From: Seriola aureovittata
Lineage: Eukaryota; Chordata; Actinopteri; Carangiformes; Carangidae
Length of the DNA stretch: 64,000 nt
Assembly (NCBI RefSeq): GCF_021018895.1
Contig: NC_079372.1
Span: forward strand, 18,771,237-18,835,236
Reading direction: 5' to 3'
The translations under genes were made by a program, and so were the position numbers. Position 1 is the stretch's first letter. Each line of letters begins with the position of its first letter. Under the pieces are notes generated by a model, which was not told where the DNA came from, did not search any database, and saw only the letters and a program-made list of their open reading frames with translations. This document shows, one piece after another, positions 13,501 to 53,691 of this stretch.

Positions 13501-14330
13501 TTACTGTGACATTTTAATCTATACAGTACTATGATTTTTTTTAATCATTTCATGGCATACTATAATTTGATGTTTTTTGACATTTTTATGAAAAACTATA
13601 CTATGACTTTTTAAAATATTTTTATACCATACTATATTATGACATTTCAATCCATACAATACTATACATTTTTTTGACATTTTTATGCCATACTATACTA
13701 TGACGTTTCAATCCACACAATACTATGAATTTTTTTAATAATTTTATGGCATACTATACTGTAATTTTTTTTGACATTTTTATGTCTTACTATACTATGA
13801 CATTTATTCACATTTTTATGCTATAGTATACTAACTGGTTTTGAAATTTTCTTATGCCATACTATACTATCACGCTTTTTGACGTTTCTATGACTTACTA
13901 TACTATGACACTTTTATGCCTCAATACATTATGACATTTTGTGCAATACCATACTATGACGCTTTTTGCACGTTTTTATGTTGTACCATACTGTGATGTT
14001 GTTTGACATTTTTATGTCTTAGTATACTATGATGTTTTTGACATTTTTATTCCTTACCATAATATGTCATTTTATGCTTATTATACCATGACATTTTTAT
14101 TCTTGAAATATTATGATGTTTTGTGCCTTACTATAATATGACGTTTTTTGACATTTTTATGACATACTATGAGTTTTCTGAACGTTTTCATGCCTTAATG
14201 TACTATGACGTTTTTAAAAAAAAATTTATAATTTTTTTTTGCCTTTTTATACTATGATGTTTCATACCTTAGTATATTGTGACATTTTTTGATGTTTTTA
14301 TGTTTTATTATGTTATGACGACATTGACAT

Positions 14331-22924
<8,594 letters not shown>

Positions 22925-24220
22925 ACGTTGGCCCAATACACCTGAGTGATAGATTGCATAACATGATGTGTGTCACAGCATAGAAAAGCTACTCTTCCCA
23001 CACAGAAGCAGGCCTGTGCACAAATCCCGAATCCCTAGAAATCTACAGTATGTCTTATTCAGAGCACAGCGCCTTAAACTGTGTGCAAGGGACGTAGCTT
23101 TTTGTTGCTGTGCATGGGTCTGGGTTGGACTGCTCACTGTCTGTAAAGCTTGGCTTCACGGCATTGAGCAAAGGGAGGGAGGGGTTGACATGTAGATCTA
23201 GGCAGCTCCACTGTTTCTGGTCTCAGCGCCAAAAAAAAAAAAAAAAAAAAAAAAAAAAGACTCTGGCCCTACTATTAACCCATGCTCTGTTCCACTCTTG
23301 TACTTTAGATACTGTAAATGACACAACCCTGCTTTCACGCTCATACTTCTTCCACTGCCTTACTCTGTCATTTGAATACACCCACAGAAAATAGCACCAT
23401 GGTATACCTTTTGAAACTGGGTCTGTCCCCAGTACAATAGAATTAAACTCCACCATCAGTTAATTCTTCTCTTGGAAATCCTGTCCTTAGCTTTTCACCT
23501 AAAGCACCTAGCTCTTTCTGTGCATTCAAATAATGGACATGGATATGGTGCAAAACATGTGTACACCCAAAATTCAGCTACTTATTCAGTGTTTACTCGC
23601 GGGAAGAAAGAAACATGCTTTCTTCAGCAGGAAATTCATCAAAGACCCAGAGCATCAGCGCTCATCAGGGACAGATATGTCCTCATTTCATTTCAGCTGG
23701 ACTAAACGCAGTGGCAGTGTGGAAAAGCGTGGGATTTCCCAACAACCATGGGTGTTCACAATTCAAACAAAGCACATCACCGGCTGCATTATTCCCACAG
23801 CGCTTTTGAGTTTATGAAACAACAGCGCAACAGAAAGTGTGATTTTTATTCAACCCCACCCCCACCCCACCCCTTCCCTTTGTGCCGCAGGTTCGATCCG
23901 CTCATGGCTGTTCACGCTGAGGGAAATCAATCAGATTGTTCCATGTGGACGCCACCTGTTTGGAAAGCCATGAAAAAGATCAAATCTGTGCCGCTGAATT
24001 ACAAATCTGATTTGGTGTGCCACTGAATCTGGATTAGAAATGATTAGAACAAACGTGATCTTGGTGCAAGATACTTTTTTTGCAGAGCAGTGCCGTACTC
24101 CTGTCTAAGCTTAGTTCCCTTATTCCGATGCTCTGGCCCAGTGCTCATCAATCATTAAAAAGCCTCAATCCTCTCCACTACAAGCCTCTAATCCACTGTA
24201 TATATGACTGTATAATATGA

Positions 24221-24226
24221 AATAAA
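24221..24226 (+). terminator. vstm2l: Candidate poly(A) signal of vstm2l (proximal)
   Basis: AATAAA about 1.3 kb after the stop codon, followed by GTGAGTGCATGTTC (moderately GT-rich). Confidence 0.45.
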
Positions 24227-25128
24227 GTGAGTGCATGTTCAGTAATTTTTCTTAAAAACTTTTTCAACCAACCATACACAAAGACAGTGTGGTAGTTAAA
24301 GATATTTTTGTTTATTTATTAGTTCATTTAAAAAAAAAAAAGTCCACTCTGTTCTGAATCTTTTTTCCTACTTTAGAAGTCTTGTCAAAAAGAGTTTTTT
24401 TTTTTTTTTTCATTTTCAAAGCAGTTCTCCGTTGCTTTACTGCTCTCCAAAAGTGCTGTACAGACAGATGAATGAAACATTCTCTTCGTAGCTGCTCAGA
24501 AATGGGGTTTCCCTAATGTATCTTAGTACTTAAAGCAGTGTTTCTTAAACTACTGTACTGGATGTGCAGGGCTGCAAACATGAGTATTACCATATTTTAA
24601 TGAGCCTGAAAACCTGGATTCATTTCGTGCAGTTTGGGACTCGGTCTGAAAAGGTTTGAGAGGCCATTTTATTTCTGCCATTTTTGTAACTTGACGATAA
24701 TCTCTTTGCTTAGATGCTTTGTGTGAAGCGCTGCCCTTGTCTGAAGCACACAGTGTGGGGCGTTTTTGGGACAAATGCTTTGCTCTGAAGGAATCAAACG
24801 GGACAAAGTGAATGTGGATAACATCCCGGATGAAGCCTTGAGCTGTGACGGTGAGAAGAAAGAGGAAAACGTTGTTAGTGAAACACTGAAATTGGCGGTC
24901 TGTACGTCAAGTGCTCAAGTGGTTGTGGGCAGTCCTTGTAGACTGGGAGGAGTGATCAGTTGGATTGTTTTTTTGTTTGTTTTTTTTTCAACCAGTAACT
25001 TTGATTTGATGTTTTGTAAAGAAGAGCTCACTGTTAAAAAAAACAAAACAAAAAAAAAAACAAAGGGAAAATGTACATTTCTTCTAGAATGTTTGGTCTC
25101 ACACTAAGTGTATGCCTTTATCAAATGA

Positions 25129-25134
25129 AATAAA
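25129..25134 (+). terminator. vstm2l: Candidate poly(A) signal of vstm2l (distal)
   Basis: AATAAA followed by TTGTATATG; it would give a 3' UTR of about 2.2 kb, typical of brain-expressed genes. Confidence 0.45.
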
Positions 25135-25198
25135 TTGTATATGAAACAACATTTTCTCATTGATTTAGATTTAAAAGGGCGAAAGACACAACAAGCGC

Positions 25199-25218
25199 GG
25201 GGGGGGGGGGGGGGGGGG
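25199..25218 (+). repeat. Poly-G homopolymer (20 G)
   Basis: Uninterrupted run of 20 G between vstm2l and tti1. Confidence 0.93.
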
Positions 25219-25616
25219 TTTGTTTGCTTCTACGTCAGCTGTGGTTTAGGTTTCGGCCCCCGCTGTGTGTGTCTGTCCATGTCCATTAAGGAGAAACGAT
25301 ATTAGGCAGTTGCCTGTGTGTAATAGATGCTGCCAAAGCGCCCCCCACCCCCAACCCCCACCCCCCACTCTCAGCCCCCACCTCCCATTGCTGCTGATGA
25401 CTAATGGTGCTATTGTCAGCACTGGCAGCAGGATAAATAGCAACAGCACAGGACGAGATAAAGAGGCGCAGTGCCGCGCTCACTAGAGTTAAGCCAGGCC
25501 GGCTAAATACAAAACACGTGGCGATCTTGTTTCCTCACACTAGAAGGCTCATACATTCATTATGGAGCAATGAGGTGTGGAGGCACCGGGCTCTGAGGTG
25601 ATCCGATAATGGGCAG

Positions 25617-25649
<33 letters not shown>

Positions 25650-25664
25650 TGTGTGTGTGTGTGT
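25617..25664 (+). repeat. (GT)n microsatellite
   Basis: About 24 GT units with a single TATG interruption. Confidence 0.9.
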
Positions 25665-26960
25665 TTGTAGGGAGGGCTTCCTGTTTCCTTCATTTATACA
25701 TCTCTTGAGCCCCGCAGGGCTCTGAGTGACAACATGTACAATGATAGATCGGCCAGGATCCCCGTCACGAGGCCTTCGATTTTCTCTGTAGTTACACAGT
25801 TTCGTCCATCTTCTGCTGACAGCACATGTGATGTGGCTGCCAGGGTGAGCTCAAAGGTTAGTGAGGGAATCCCACCCAGTGCGGAAGACTTCCTCCGTCC
25901 TTTGCATAGCTACACCTGCCAGGGAAGTCTCATTAAGAGTCTGGTTTTTATTCGGTCTGTATTTTCCTGACTGTTGCAAATTCCATGAATAGACTCAAAC
26001 CAGCAATGTGTTGGTTCATCTCTTCCCACTTTCTGACTCCTCTACACTGTCTGTGCCTCTCAAGCCTCAAGTCCATTGGATCCGACTGAAGACAGAAAAA
26101 AAGGTCACATTTATATTTTGTAGTTTCAATTTCTCTTTAAAAAAAAACATCTGGGCAATGTAGTTTTTAGCTAATGTGACTCAGTTACACTTTACAGCCC
26201 ACAAATTACAGTGTAATTATTTAGTGTATACAGGGTATCAATAAAATACTTACTGGGTACCTATACAGAGACATTATAATAAGTTCTCAGTAATGAGTTC
26301 AGGGGAAGAAGACATTGTAAATTAAGGGGCTGACAACTTTGTGTTTAAGAGCAACACTGTATTTTCTAAATTACTGAGTGCTTATTGCTTAATTACAGAG
26401 CGCAGAATATCATTACGGGGTAATAAGGCAAGAAAAATGGCAAAAAAAATTTGTTATGTTAATTAATATTAAAGGGCAGGGAGAAACTTTAGCTACTATA
26501 TGTCAATGACAGGCAGTTTATCATACTCTAAATCAACCTATATAAAATTTTGTTTTTACTTTAGCAAATGGAACTGCTACACACACAGTCTGGATTCTTT
26601 CCTATAACATACATATGGTGGAAGGACATGTATTCTCAGCCTGTATGTACCTGTAGTTATTTAACATGTACCTGGTAACTTTAAAAGTCGTAGGTGAAAT
26701 TTATTTCTAGGTCCCCTAAACACAAATCATTTATGACTTCATGCACTTCCTCTCTCCCTCTCCCTCTTACATGTGACTCACTCAAAATACATGCCCCAAA
26801 AAATAACTACAAAAAAAGAAAAAAGAATATTATTAACCTTAAAATACCGAACCCAGATGTGTTAAAATAGATATTCAAGCCTGCACCGTCCATCTTTCCA
26901 ACTTGGGAAGAAAAAAAATACCAACCTACTGCTCACATAGCAGATTAGGATTTAGTCAGT

Positions 26961-26966
26961 TTTATT
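26961..26966 (-). terminator. tti1: Candidate poly(A) signal of tti1
   Basis: TTTATT on the + strand is AATAAA on the minus strand, about 720 bp past the tti1 stop. Other signals are possible. Confidence 0.35.
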
Positions 26967-27686
26967 AATTTGGTACCGTTCAATTCAAACTTCTGCAGTA
27001 GTTTTTACTACGAGTGTTGACACAACAGCTGCGTTTTCTGTTACAATACCAAAACAACACTTTACGTTACTTGGCTTTGACGAATATTAAAATGTTTCTA
27101 TATAAAACTCTTGTTTTCATTTCGTGAAAGAAGTCAAAGCTCTGATATTTTAAAAAGCTGCCTTAACACAAGCAGCTGTACAAGACACTGTAGTCGAAAG
27201 CTGGCAAAACTGTGATATAAAACAGGAAATAATGACAGGACTATGAGATCAAGGATTACTCTTTTCAAAACTTCTCTGAAACGTGAGGCTGAATAATTCA
27301 AACCAGTGAGATATTTCAGAGCAAAGTATTTCTTCTGAAAATTAAGAAATAACTCGAGACGGAATGGCAAATATAATATTTGCATTTACAGCACATGAAA
27401 TGAAAAACATGAGCACTGTCACTACCTGTCAGAGGTGTTCATGCTTTCTCCTCCTGCAGCAGGAGGAGGGTGAACAGCAGCGGAGATGCTGCATTGACAT
27501 TTTCCCTTTGTACCTGGCTGCTTATCAAAGCCGTGTACACCATGAAGGTTATCACAGCCCCTAATCTGATGGCTGTTTTTTCGGCACAATTGTCAAGATT
27601 CCCGTTCAGTTAATTGACTTGTTGGTGTAGCGGTTCAATAAGCCATCCGTCTGAGAGGACAGTCAATCACATCGTTCACCAGCTCA

Positions 27687-48144
<20,458 letters not shown>

Positions 48145-48925
48145 GACTGGAGGCATCGCACCAGGGGTCACTTTAGTGAGGGAGCATGGAAAGAGGAATG
48201 AGAATAAGACATCTATTGAATCACTGTGCACAGAAACTGAAATGAATGTGTTCTTGGAGCTAAAATATTTTGTCTTTGTGATTAAATCCCTAAAGGTTAC
48301 CTGTCATATTAACTGGTAACTTTCTAAGATGACATTACAAAGCCTTATCCAATCCAAACTTTTAACACCGAAAATATTTCTGGCTGGTACCCAGCCCCTC
48401 CGTCTCTAAATGTTGCTATTCCCCTCCCAAATGTTGGCAAAGGCAAAGGATGAAGCCCCTGATAAGTTACTTATTTCCATGTCATCAAAATTATTGATGG
48501 GTGTGGTCGTTCTCATGTTTTATTATTACCTTAAACTCTGGAGAGTCTGGATTTAGATTTGTAGTTAGCTAGGTTAGCTATATGCAATGCTGTTTTGAAG
48601 TCTTATTACCATCAATCATTTTCCAGCAGTGACAAAAAACACATATATATTCCAGTTAAGAACCAGACACATCAGAAGAGCATGTGTGTAGAGTAACAGG
48701 AGAATACCTACAGCATCAATGTGGTCTGTTAGTTAGCTGACAGCATCCAGCTGCTGAAGGTGCACTGTGGTACGAGCGACAACAAACAGGCAGCCTATCT
48801 TCACATTACTGCTATTAAGGCAACACACTGCGCGGAGCAATAAGTTCAAAGAATTATTTTTATTCCAAATAGAAAAATTATAAAGCTATACACTGATGAA
48901 GTTAACGAACTTTCGGTAAAGGAAA

Positions 48926-48965
48926 CGTCATGATTCTGCGTCGATGACGCACATGTTTGACGTAA
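48926..48965. promoter_or_regulatory. Cluster of three ATF/CREB-like TGACG cores
   Basis: CGTCA at 48926-48930 (TGACG on the minus strand), TGACG at 48945-48949 and TGACGTAA at 48958-48965, spanning 40 bp. The last is a near-consensus CRE. Located upstream of tti1 in the intergenic region. Confidence 0.5.
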
Positions 48966-49388
48966 AGCACGACTTCTGGTTCGTCTGTTTATCTTCAAAA
49001 TAAAAAGAGTTGTCGTGTGAAAGAGAAATACTTTCAAAAACCTATCAAGATGTGTATAATAAACACTTTGTTCGTCGCAGAAACGTGTCAATTTTGTAAT
49101 GTCAGTGAAGAAAATAACGGAATGAATTGAACATTTATGTTAGTGGTCGTTACTCAATTATTTGACTGCTATCTCAATCGTTATCATTGTTTTATTGTGT
49201 AAAATAGTGATGTATTTGTTCGGAAAAACTACCATATATATTTTGATGATATTACGAAAAACTATGCTCTTGGCATAATTTTCGAAATTAGTTTCACACC
49301 AGCAAGCTGCATTTAGTTAGCTATCAAAACCACTCAGTCTGAAGATATTAGTTTTATTTTGAAAGAAAAGACAATTCACAACAGAAGA

Positions 49389-49408
49389 CCAATTTTCACT
49401 CACTTCCG
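49389..49408 (+). promoter_or_regulatory. CCAAT box plus ETS-type site
   Basis: CCAAT at 49389-49393 and ACTTCCG (CGGAAGT on the other strand) at 49402-49408. The pair is typical of housekeeping promoters without TATA, placed about 140 bp before the possible zgpat exon 1 donor. Confidence 0.4.
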
Positions 49409-49988
49409 CTAGCTTGATACATTTGTGGCTGTGTTGTTCTAGTGTGTACCTGTTTGTAGCTTTTTGAATGATTTATTTTCTAAACGTAGCAAACGCTTCT
49501 CACTCATTCATCGATGCAGTGGATATCACACAGCTGGTCTAATTAAGAAGGTAAAGCTAGCGTTGTTATAATCACTTGCAAAAGCTTAAAGACGGCTAAC
49601 ATTTAGCTAACACTAGCTCTGACGTATAGCTAGCCGGGTTAGTGATTCATAGCTAGGTTAAAGTTGATGGTACCTAATCACGATACAGATGCATTACGAG
49701 AAAAGCTCTTCCTTAACATACAGTCAGTCCCCGAAGTACATTAAAATGGAAAACATTTCCAAAACTCAGTTAAAATGTCTGGCAGTTTACATGCTATTAT
49801 AAGGCCATTAAAGTATGACAATTCTGATTATCCTGTGATGAATTCAGCTCTATCAGCCCATGTACTACACCTCCTCTGCTGAGGTCTGTTTCCCTAAATT
49901 CACTTTAAATCCTCCACCTTCCTTTTCCTCAGATATCTTGGTGGCTTGATGCTGTCTATTCCTGACCTGCCTGGTCCCAAGTGTAGGT

Positions 49989-50599
49989 ATGGATGAAGAA
50001 ACCCTTGAGGCAGCCATTGCTACCTATGGTGCCCAGTTGCAGCAGGTAGAGACAGCTCTGTCCGCTGGCTTGGACCCCTCCCAGCAGTCAGACTTGCTCA
50101 AATTAAAAGAGGACCTTTGTCAACTGATAGAGCTCACTGAGTCAAGCCTGGTGTCTGTCAAAAAGAGTCGGCTATTGGCCAGCCTCGAGGACAGCAATGG
50201 CCTCCAGTCATACACTTCAGAGGCAGCAACTGACACGAGCCGTGCAAACGGCAGTTTGAACACTGAGTTTGCTGCTTTTTACTCTGAGCTGGGGGAGTCT
50301 TCAGGTAGTAGCTCTGATACAAGAGACAGGGGCAATGAGGGGGATGGTGGAGTAGAGGATGAAGGGGAGGAGGAGGAAGAGGAAGATGAGGAAGATGCAC
50401 TCAGTGGTACTAGAGTAAGAGCACCCTACAGAACAACATGGGGAACACTGGAGTATCACAATGCTATGGTGGTGGGGGCAGAACCACCAGATGGAGAAGA
50501 GGCACAAGTAAGAGTACTCTATGTCTACCCCACCCAGAAGTCTATGAAACCTTGTCCATTCTATCTAGAGGACAAATGTCGCTTCCTGGATAATTGCAG
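49989..50599 (+). CDS. zgpat: zgpat coding exon 1
   Basis: The exon starts upstream at about 49,933; donor AG|GTAAAA splits Arg204. Holds the N-terminus, the acidic GEEEEEEDEEDALSG tract, RAPYRTTWGTLEYHNAMVVG and most of the CCCH finger. Confidence 0.96.
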
Positions 50600-53054
50600 G
50601 TAAAAAATACCAATGTTTTTTTTTGTTTGTTTTTTACATTTACATCTGTGAAAGGTTGTTGTATTAAGGTTACGTGTTCATATCTGCCTTCTGTGTAATA
50701 GCACATGTAATCCAGCAAGTGTCACCCATTATCCACATTATGTAGGTGTTTCCTGACCATAGCTAGGACAACAGTCAAAAAATGCTTTAAAGTGTTGTTT
50801 TCTTTGCACCTTTTATCTGTTAAAATTTTCACTTCATGTCAAGTTTTTGTGTCTGTTTCTGAGGTTTTTCTTCCCAAAGAATAAATTACTAGGGATGTAT
50901 TTTGTAGTTGTAGCTTCAGTCAGTTGAATCCCTTAATTATTTACTGTATAATTGACTTTGATCTTCCGAGTACGTGGAGTATTTTCTAAGATATTTTCCC
51001 TTTACTTAAGATTTTCTCACGGTGAAGTGGTGTATGTGTCAGAGCTCAGAGAGTTCGTTGAGTGTGACCTCAGTAATCTTGAAGAAGGCTCGTCCTGCTT
51101 GGCTCGACACGAGGACGGCATCTGGTACCCAGCAAAAATCAAAGGTATTCCACTTACAGGGCCAGTTTTTGACGAGGTATTCCACAGTGACAGGTTTGGC
51201 AGTAAAATAAACTTAAGTTGTGTCAACTGAAAATCATTAGCAAGTCTTCTGATTCCAATTACACAGTATAACAAAAACAACCAAGACAATAATAGATGAA
51301 ATGATTCCAGTTCGTATGTTTTGCTGACTCAAATGCTTTCTCTCACTGTAGATATAGACAGTGGTTTCTACACTGTCAAGTTTGACTCACTTCTGATGAA
51401 AGACGCTGTCGTAGAGGCTGATGGTGTTATTCCGCCTTTGAGAGAGGACGACCCGCTCTCCTCTGACTCTGACCTGGACGACACAGTAGATGGAGATGAT
51501 GTGGCCTATGCAAAAGGTGTGTCTGAATATGTGTTGCCATTGCCAGATCAATAATGGAGTTAGTATGTGACATTTTGCAAAAGACAAGCTGTGACCCGCG
51601 TGTAGTTCCATACAACCGTGGTGGAAAATTGTAATCTTCCGTTGCTTAATGGCCTCCTATTCTGTCAAACATGCCAATAAAAAGTAATTTCTTCCTTACA
51701 AAGTTACTGACCGTTTCTACTTTTATTTTCACTTCTTACCCAACAGTTATGGACTCTGCTGTAGAACCCACAGTTTTGTTAAATACTGTTGAATTTGGTG
51801 GCTGGGAGGCACATACCAGAGGTATCGGATCCAAGCTCATGATCAAAATGGGCTATGAATATGGGAAAGGTAAGTGTAATTGTGCCATAGCTACATTAAC
51901 CTCATTTTATGTAAAGTCACAACGTCCATAGTCATTCTGAAATTAATGACTTCAAAAATAAATTTTTCTGTACCAGTGTTGTGTCTTTTTGCTGTTTATA
52001 AAACATACAGTCATGTGTTCCTCTTCCTCACTCTGTCTCTTTTGTCTTCTCAGGCTTAGGAAAGATGCAGGAGGGTCGAGTAGAGCCAGTCACGGCAGTG
52101 GTCCTACCCAAAGGTCAGTCTCTGGACCAGTGTGCCGAGTTAACCCAGAGACGCACCCAGAGCAAGGCCGCAAAGGACGGCAAACCAACGGGCCGCCCAA
52201 AGAAACGCAGAAAGCCTCGGGTTGCCAAAGGGGGGCGCCACACTGTCTTTGACTTTCTCAACCACAAGCTGGGAGGCAAGAGCACCGGTTCTGCTGAGGG
52301 GGGTGCTGCTGCGCCATCAGCAGGGACTGGAGTGGAGGCTTACAGGGGAGGGGAAAGCACAAAGAGGAATCTGAATGTGAAGCTGTTCCAGGCTGCTGAG
52401 CGGGTGTCCCAGACAGAGAGGGAGATCCAGAAACTGACTGAGTCACTCAGCAGGCACACAGGCAGGTTAGTACCAAGTTCAGCATATGTTTATATTTTGC
52501 TAATAAGACTTCCCTGAATGAACCAGGGTGTCATTAGTAAGCCGTTAATTGCAGTGGAACCTCAGCTCCTTGTCTCTCCACAGATGCTCAGCAGCTGTTA
52601 TCTCCTCCATGGACATATTAGCAACAATAGCAAACCATGTTCACACATATGTATGTAAATGCTTACACAACAATAATTTATTGTAAAATATGAGCACTAG
52701 TTGCGATGATGTTCCTGTCAAACAAAACGGTTATTAATTGGATTTCACAAATAAGGAGGACTGTGGGGGATGTGTGAAAATGCTAATAAGGTGTGAAGCG
52801 TGGAAGTTAGACACTTGTTTCCGCGGCCAACTTGTTCTGGAAAATGCAGGCGAAGCCAACTTGTCTCCTCGTCTTTCCCCACTTCCTAATCTATTTGTTG
52901 TTTGTGTGTGCAAAGGGGCACATCCACAGTGAAGCAGCTGGAAGAGAGGCTGTCAGCGGCCCGCCGGCTGCTGGCCCAGCAGAAAGCCCAGGAACTGTCC
53001 ATCCAGAGAGAGCACAGGAAGGCTGACACACACAAGAAGATGACTGAGTTTTAA
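49989..53054 (+). CDS. zgpat: Zinc finger CCCH-type and G-patch domain-containing protein, complete
   Basis: Six coding exons: 49989-50599, 51011-51144, 51352-51516, 51747-51869, 52054-52465, 52916-53054; 1584 nt, 527 residues plus stop (human 531, from memory). Starts MDEETLEAAIATYGAQLQQV (human MDEESLESALQTYRAQLQQV) and ends KADTHKKMTEF, identical to human. Domains: N-terminal helical region; acidic tract (about residues 125-137); CCCH finger C189-x7-C197-x5-C203-x3-H207; Tudor-like stretch (about 225-280, GFYTVKFDSLL); G-patch from W323 (GWEAHTRGIG, MGYEYGKGLG); basic segment; C-terminal coiled coil (about 430-520). Family knowledge: nuclear; the human protein represses EGFR transcription through NuRD, and G-patch proteins bind DEAH helicases. 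The start ATG has G at -3 and +4. Divergent from tti1. Confidence 0.97.
51011..51144 (+). CDS. zgpat: zgpat coding exon 2
   Basis: Acceptor TTTACTTAAG, donor AAAG|GTATTC. Completes the finger with FSHGEVV and begins the Tudor-like part (SSCLARHEDGIWYPAKIK). Confidence 0.95.
51352..51516 (+). CDS. zgpat: zgpat coding exon 3
   Basis: Acceptor TCTCACTGTAG, donor AAAG|GTGTGT. Encodes DIDSGFYTVKFDSLLMKDAV, then EADGVIPPLR and an acidic stretch. Confidence 0.95.
51747..51869 (+). CDS. zgpat: zgpat coding exon 4
   Basis: Acceptor TTACCCAACAG, donor AAAG|GTAAGT. Encodes the first half of the G-patch (GGWEAHTRGIGSKL, KMGYEYGKG). Confidence 0.95.
52054..52465 (+). CDS. zgpat: zgpat coding exon 5
   Basis: Acceptor TTGTCTTCTCAG, donor AG|GTTAGT (phase 2). 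Encodes the rest of the G-patch (LGKMQEGRVEPVTAVVLPKG), a Lys/Arg-rich segment (RPKKRRKPR), VFDFLNHKLGG and the start of the coiled coil. Confidence 0.95.
52916..53054 (+). CDS. zgpat: zgpat last coding exon
   Basis: Acceptor GTGTGCAAAG (weak pyrimidine tract), stop TAA at 53052-53054. Encodes the C-terminal coiled coil (VKQLEERLSAARRLLAQQKA) and the invariant KADTHKKMTEF end. Confidence 0.95.
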
Positions 53055-53685
53055 GCTGAGTTCTCTCAAACACTTGGTGGATAAAGGGAAGCGCTGCTTG
53101 CCTGAAATTAACTTTTGTCCTTTGCCTGTTGTCAGTTACTTGCTCCACTGCATTTTAAGGCATTTTTTTTTTTGTATTTTTTCCCACCACATTATGGATT
53201 TGAGCTGGCGGTGGAGCCCACTTTATGCAGAATGGATCATTTCTGTTTCCCATGTATTTTTCATGGACTGGAGAAGTGTTCTGTTCAGTTTTAAATTGTA
53301 CAGTTCACAGATTTTTATTTGTAATGAACATTTTGTATTAGTGTATATTTCCATCACTAAAAGACCATGTGTTTGGAGAAGCCACTGTGCATTTTCCTCT
53401 CTTTTTTACCCATACACCTTAACACAACTAAACTCCACTGTAAAAGCATGTTTACCACAGAATATTTAATGTTACACTTTTCTGGGAGAGGTTTCAATCA
53501 TTCTGGCCAGAGGCTGCTCTGACGGTGAGTGCGGTACACCTTGACTTGGATGTCGAATGGTTTTAAAGATACAACCTTGGGAGTTGGTAGACCTTTACAG
53601 AGTTTTGAAGTGAAGCCCCTCCATTCGCCCACACCTTTTACCGGCTCATACACAGCATCTTTGAAGCTACGACCATAACCTCTCT

Positions 53686-53691
53686 ATTAAA
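53686..53691 (+). terminator. zgpat: Candidate poly(A) signal of zgpat
   Basis: ATTAAA about 630 bp after the stop; an AATAAA at 54,119-54,124 is an alternative. Confidence 0.35.

Larger units (their letters stand above)
1..14330. repeat. AT-rich satellite array, about 36-39 bp basic unit, open at the left edge
   Basis: The stretch is almost wholly variants of one short unit with the core CATACTATACTATGACG, then a run of 5-14 T, then GACATTTTTATGC. A second unit type reads CATTTCAATCCACACAATAC followed by TATGAA, a T run and GATAATTTTATGC. Consecutive cores are about 36-39 bp apart where the first type alone repeats (for example 6,786-6,900); T-run length gives the variation. Long T runs occur on the + strand only. 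The array is interrupted by six tRNA-like modules and one SINE. From about 13,750 the units become divergent, and recognisable units stop near 14,330. No gene was found inside; the many 60-100-codon open frames simply translate the repeat. Confidence 0.97.
22925..25134 (+). other. vstm2l: Probable vstm2l 3' untranslated region
   Basis: Follows the TAG directly, has no coding signal, and contains candidate poly(A) signals at 24,221 and 25,129. It includes a 28-A run at 23,231-23,258. The true 3' end is not known from sequence alone. Confidence 0.6.
25135..27686. other. Convergent intergenic region between vstm2l and tti1
   Basis: No gene seen. It holds a 20-G run (25,199-25,218), a (GT)n array (25,617-25,664), and at about 26,170-26,440 an eroded interspersed-repeat-like stretch with ATTACAGTGTAATTATTTAG and GTAATAAGG. 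A minus-strand AATAAA (TTTATT at 26,961-26,966) could be the tti1 poly(A) signal. Confidence 0.6.
48171..49988. promoter_or_regulatory. Head-to-head region of tti1 and zgpat, probable shared promoter region
   Basis: About 1.8 kb separates the coding exon 1 acceptor of tti1 from the zgpat ATG. Both genes have an acceptor just upstream of their start-codon exon, so both must have 5' untranslated exons in or near this stretch. For zgpat a possible exon 1 ends at 49,550 (AAGAAG|GTAAAG) and exon 2 begins at 49,933 after TTTTCCTCAG. The region is AT-rich with no obvious CpG island. Transcription starts cannot be fixed from sequence. Confidence 0.6.

Noticed and set aside
24766..25107. 113-codon + strand open frame downstream of vstm2l
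   Set aside because: Lies in the probable 3' UTR, ends in poly-Phe and poly-Lys-like simple sequence, and resembles no family I know.
50158..50507. Open frames of 80 and 68 codons on the minus strand
   Set aside because: Antisense to zgpat exon 1; the His/Pro-rich part mirrors the acidic Glu tract.
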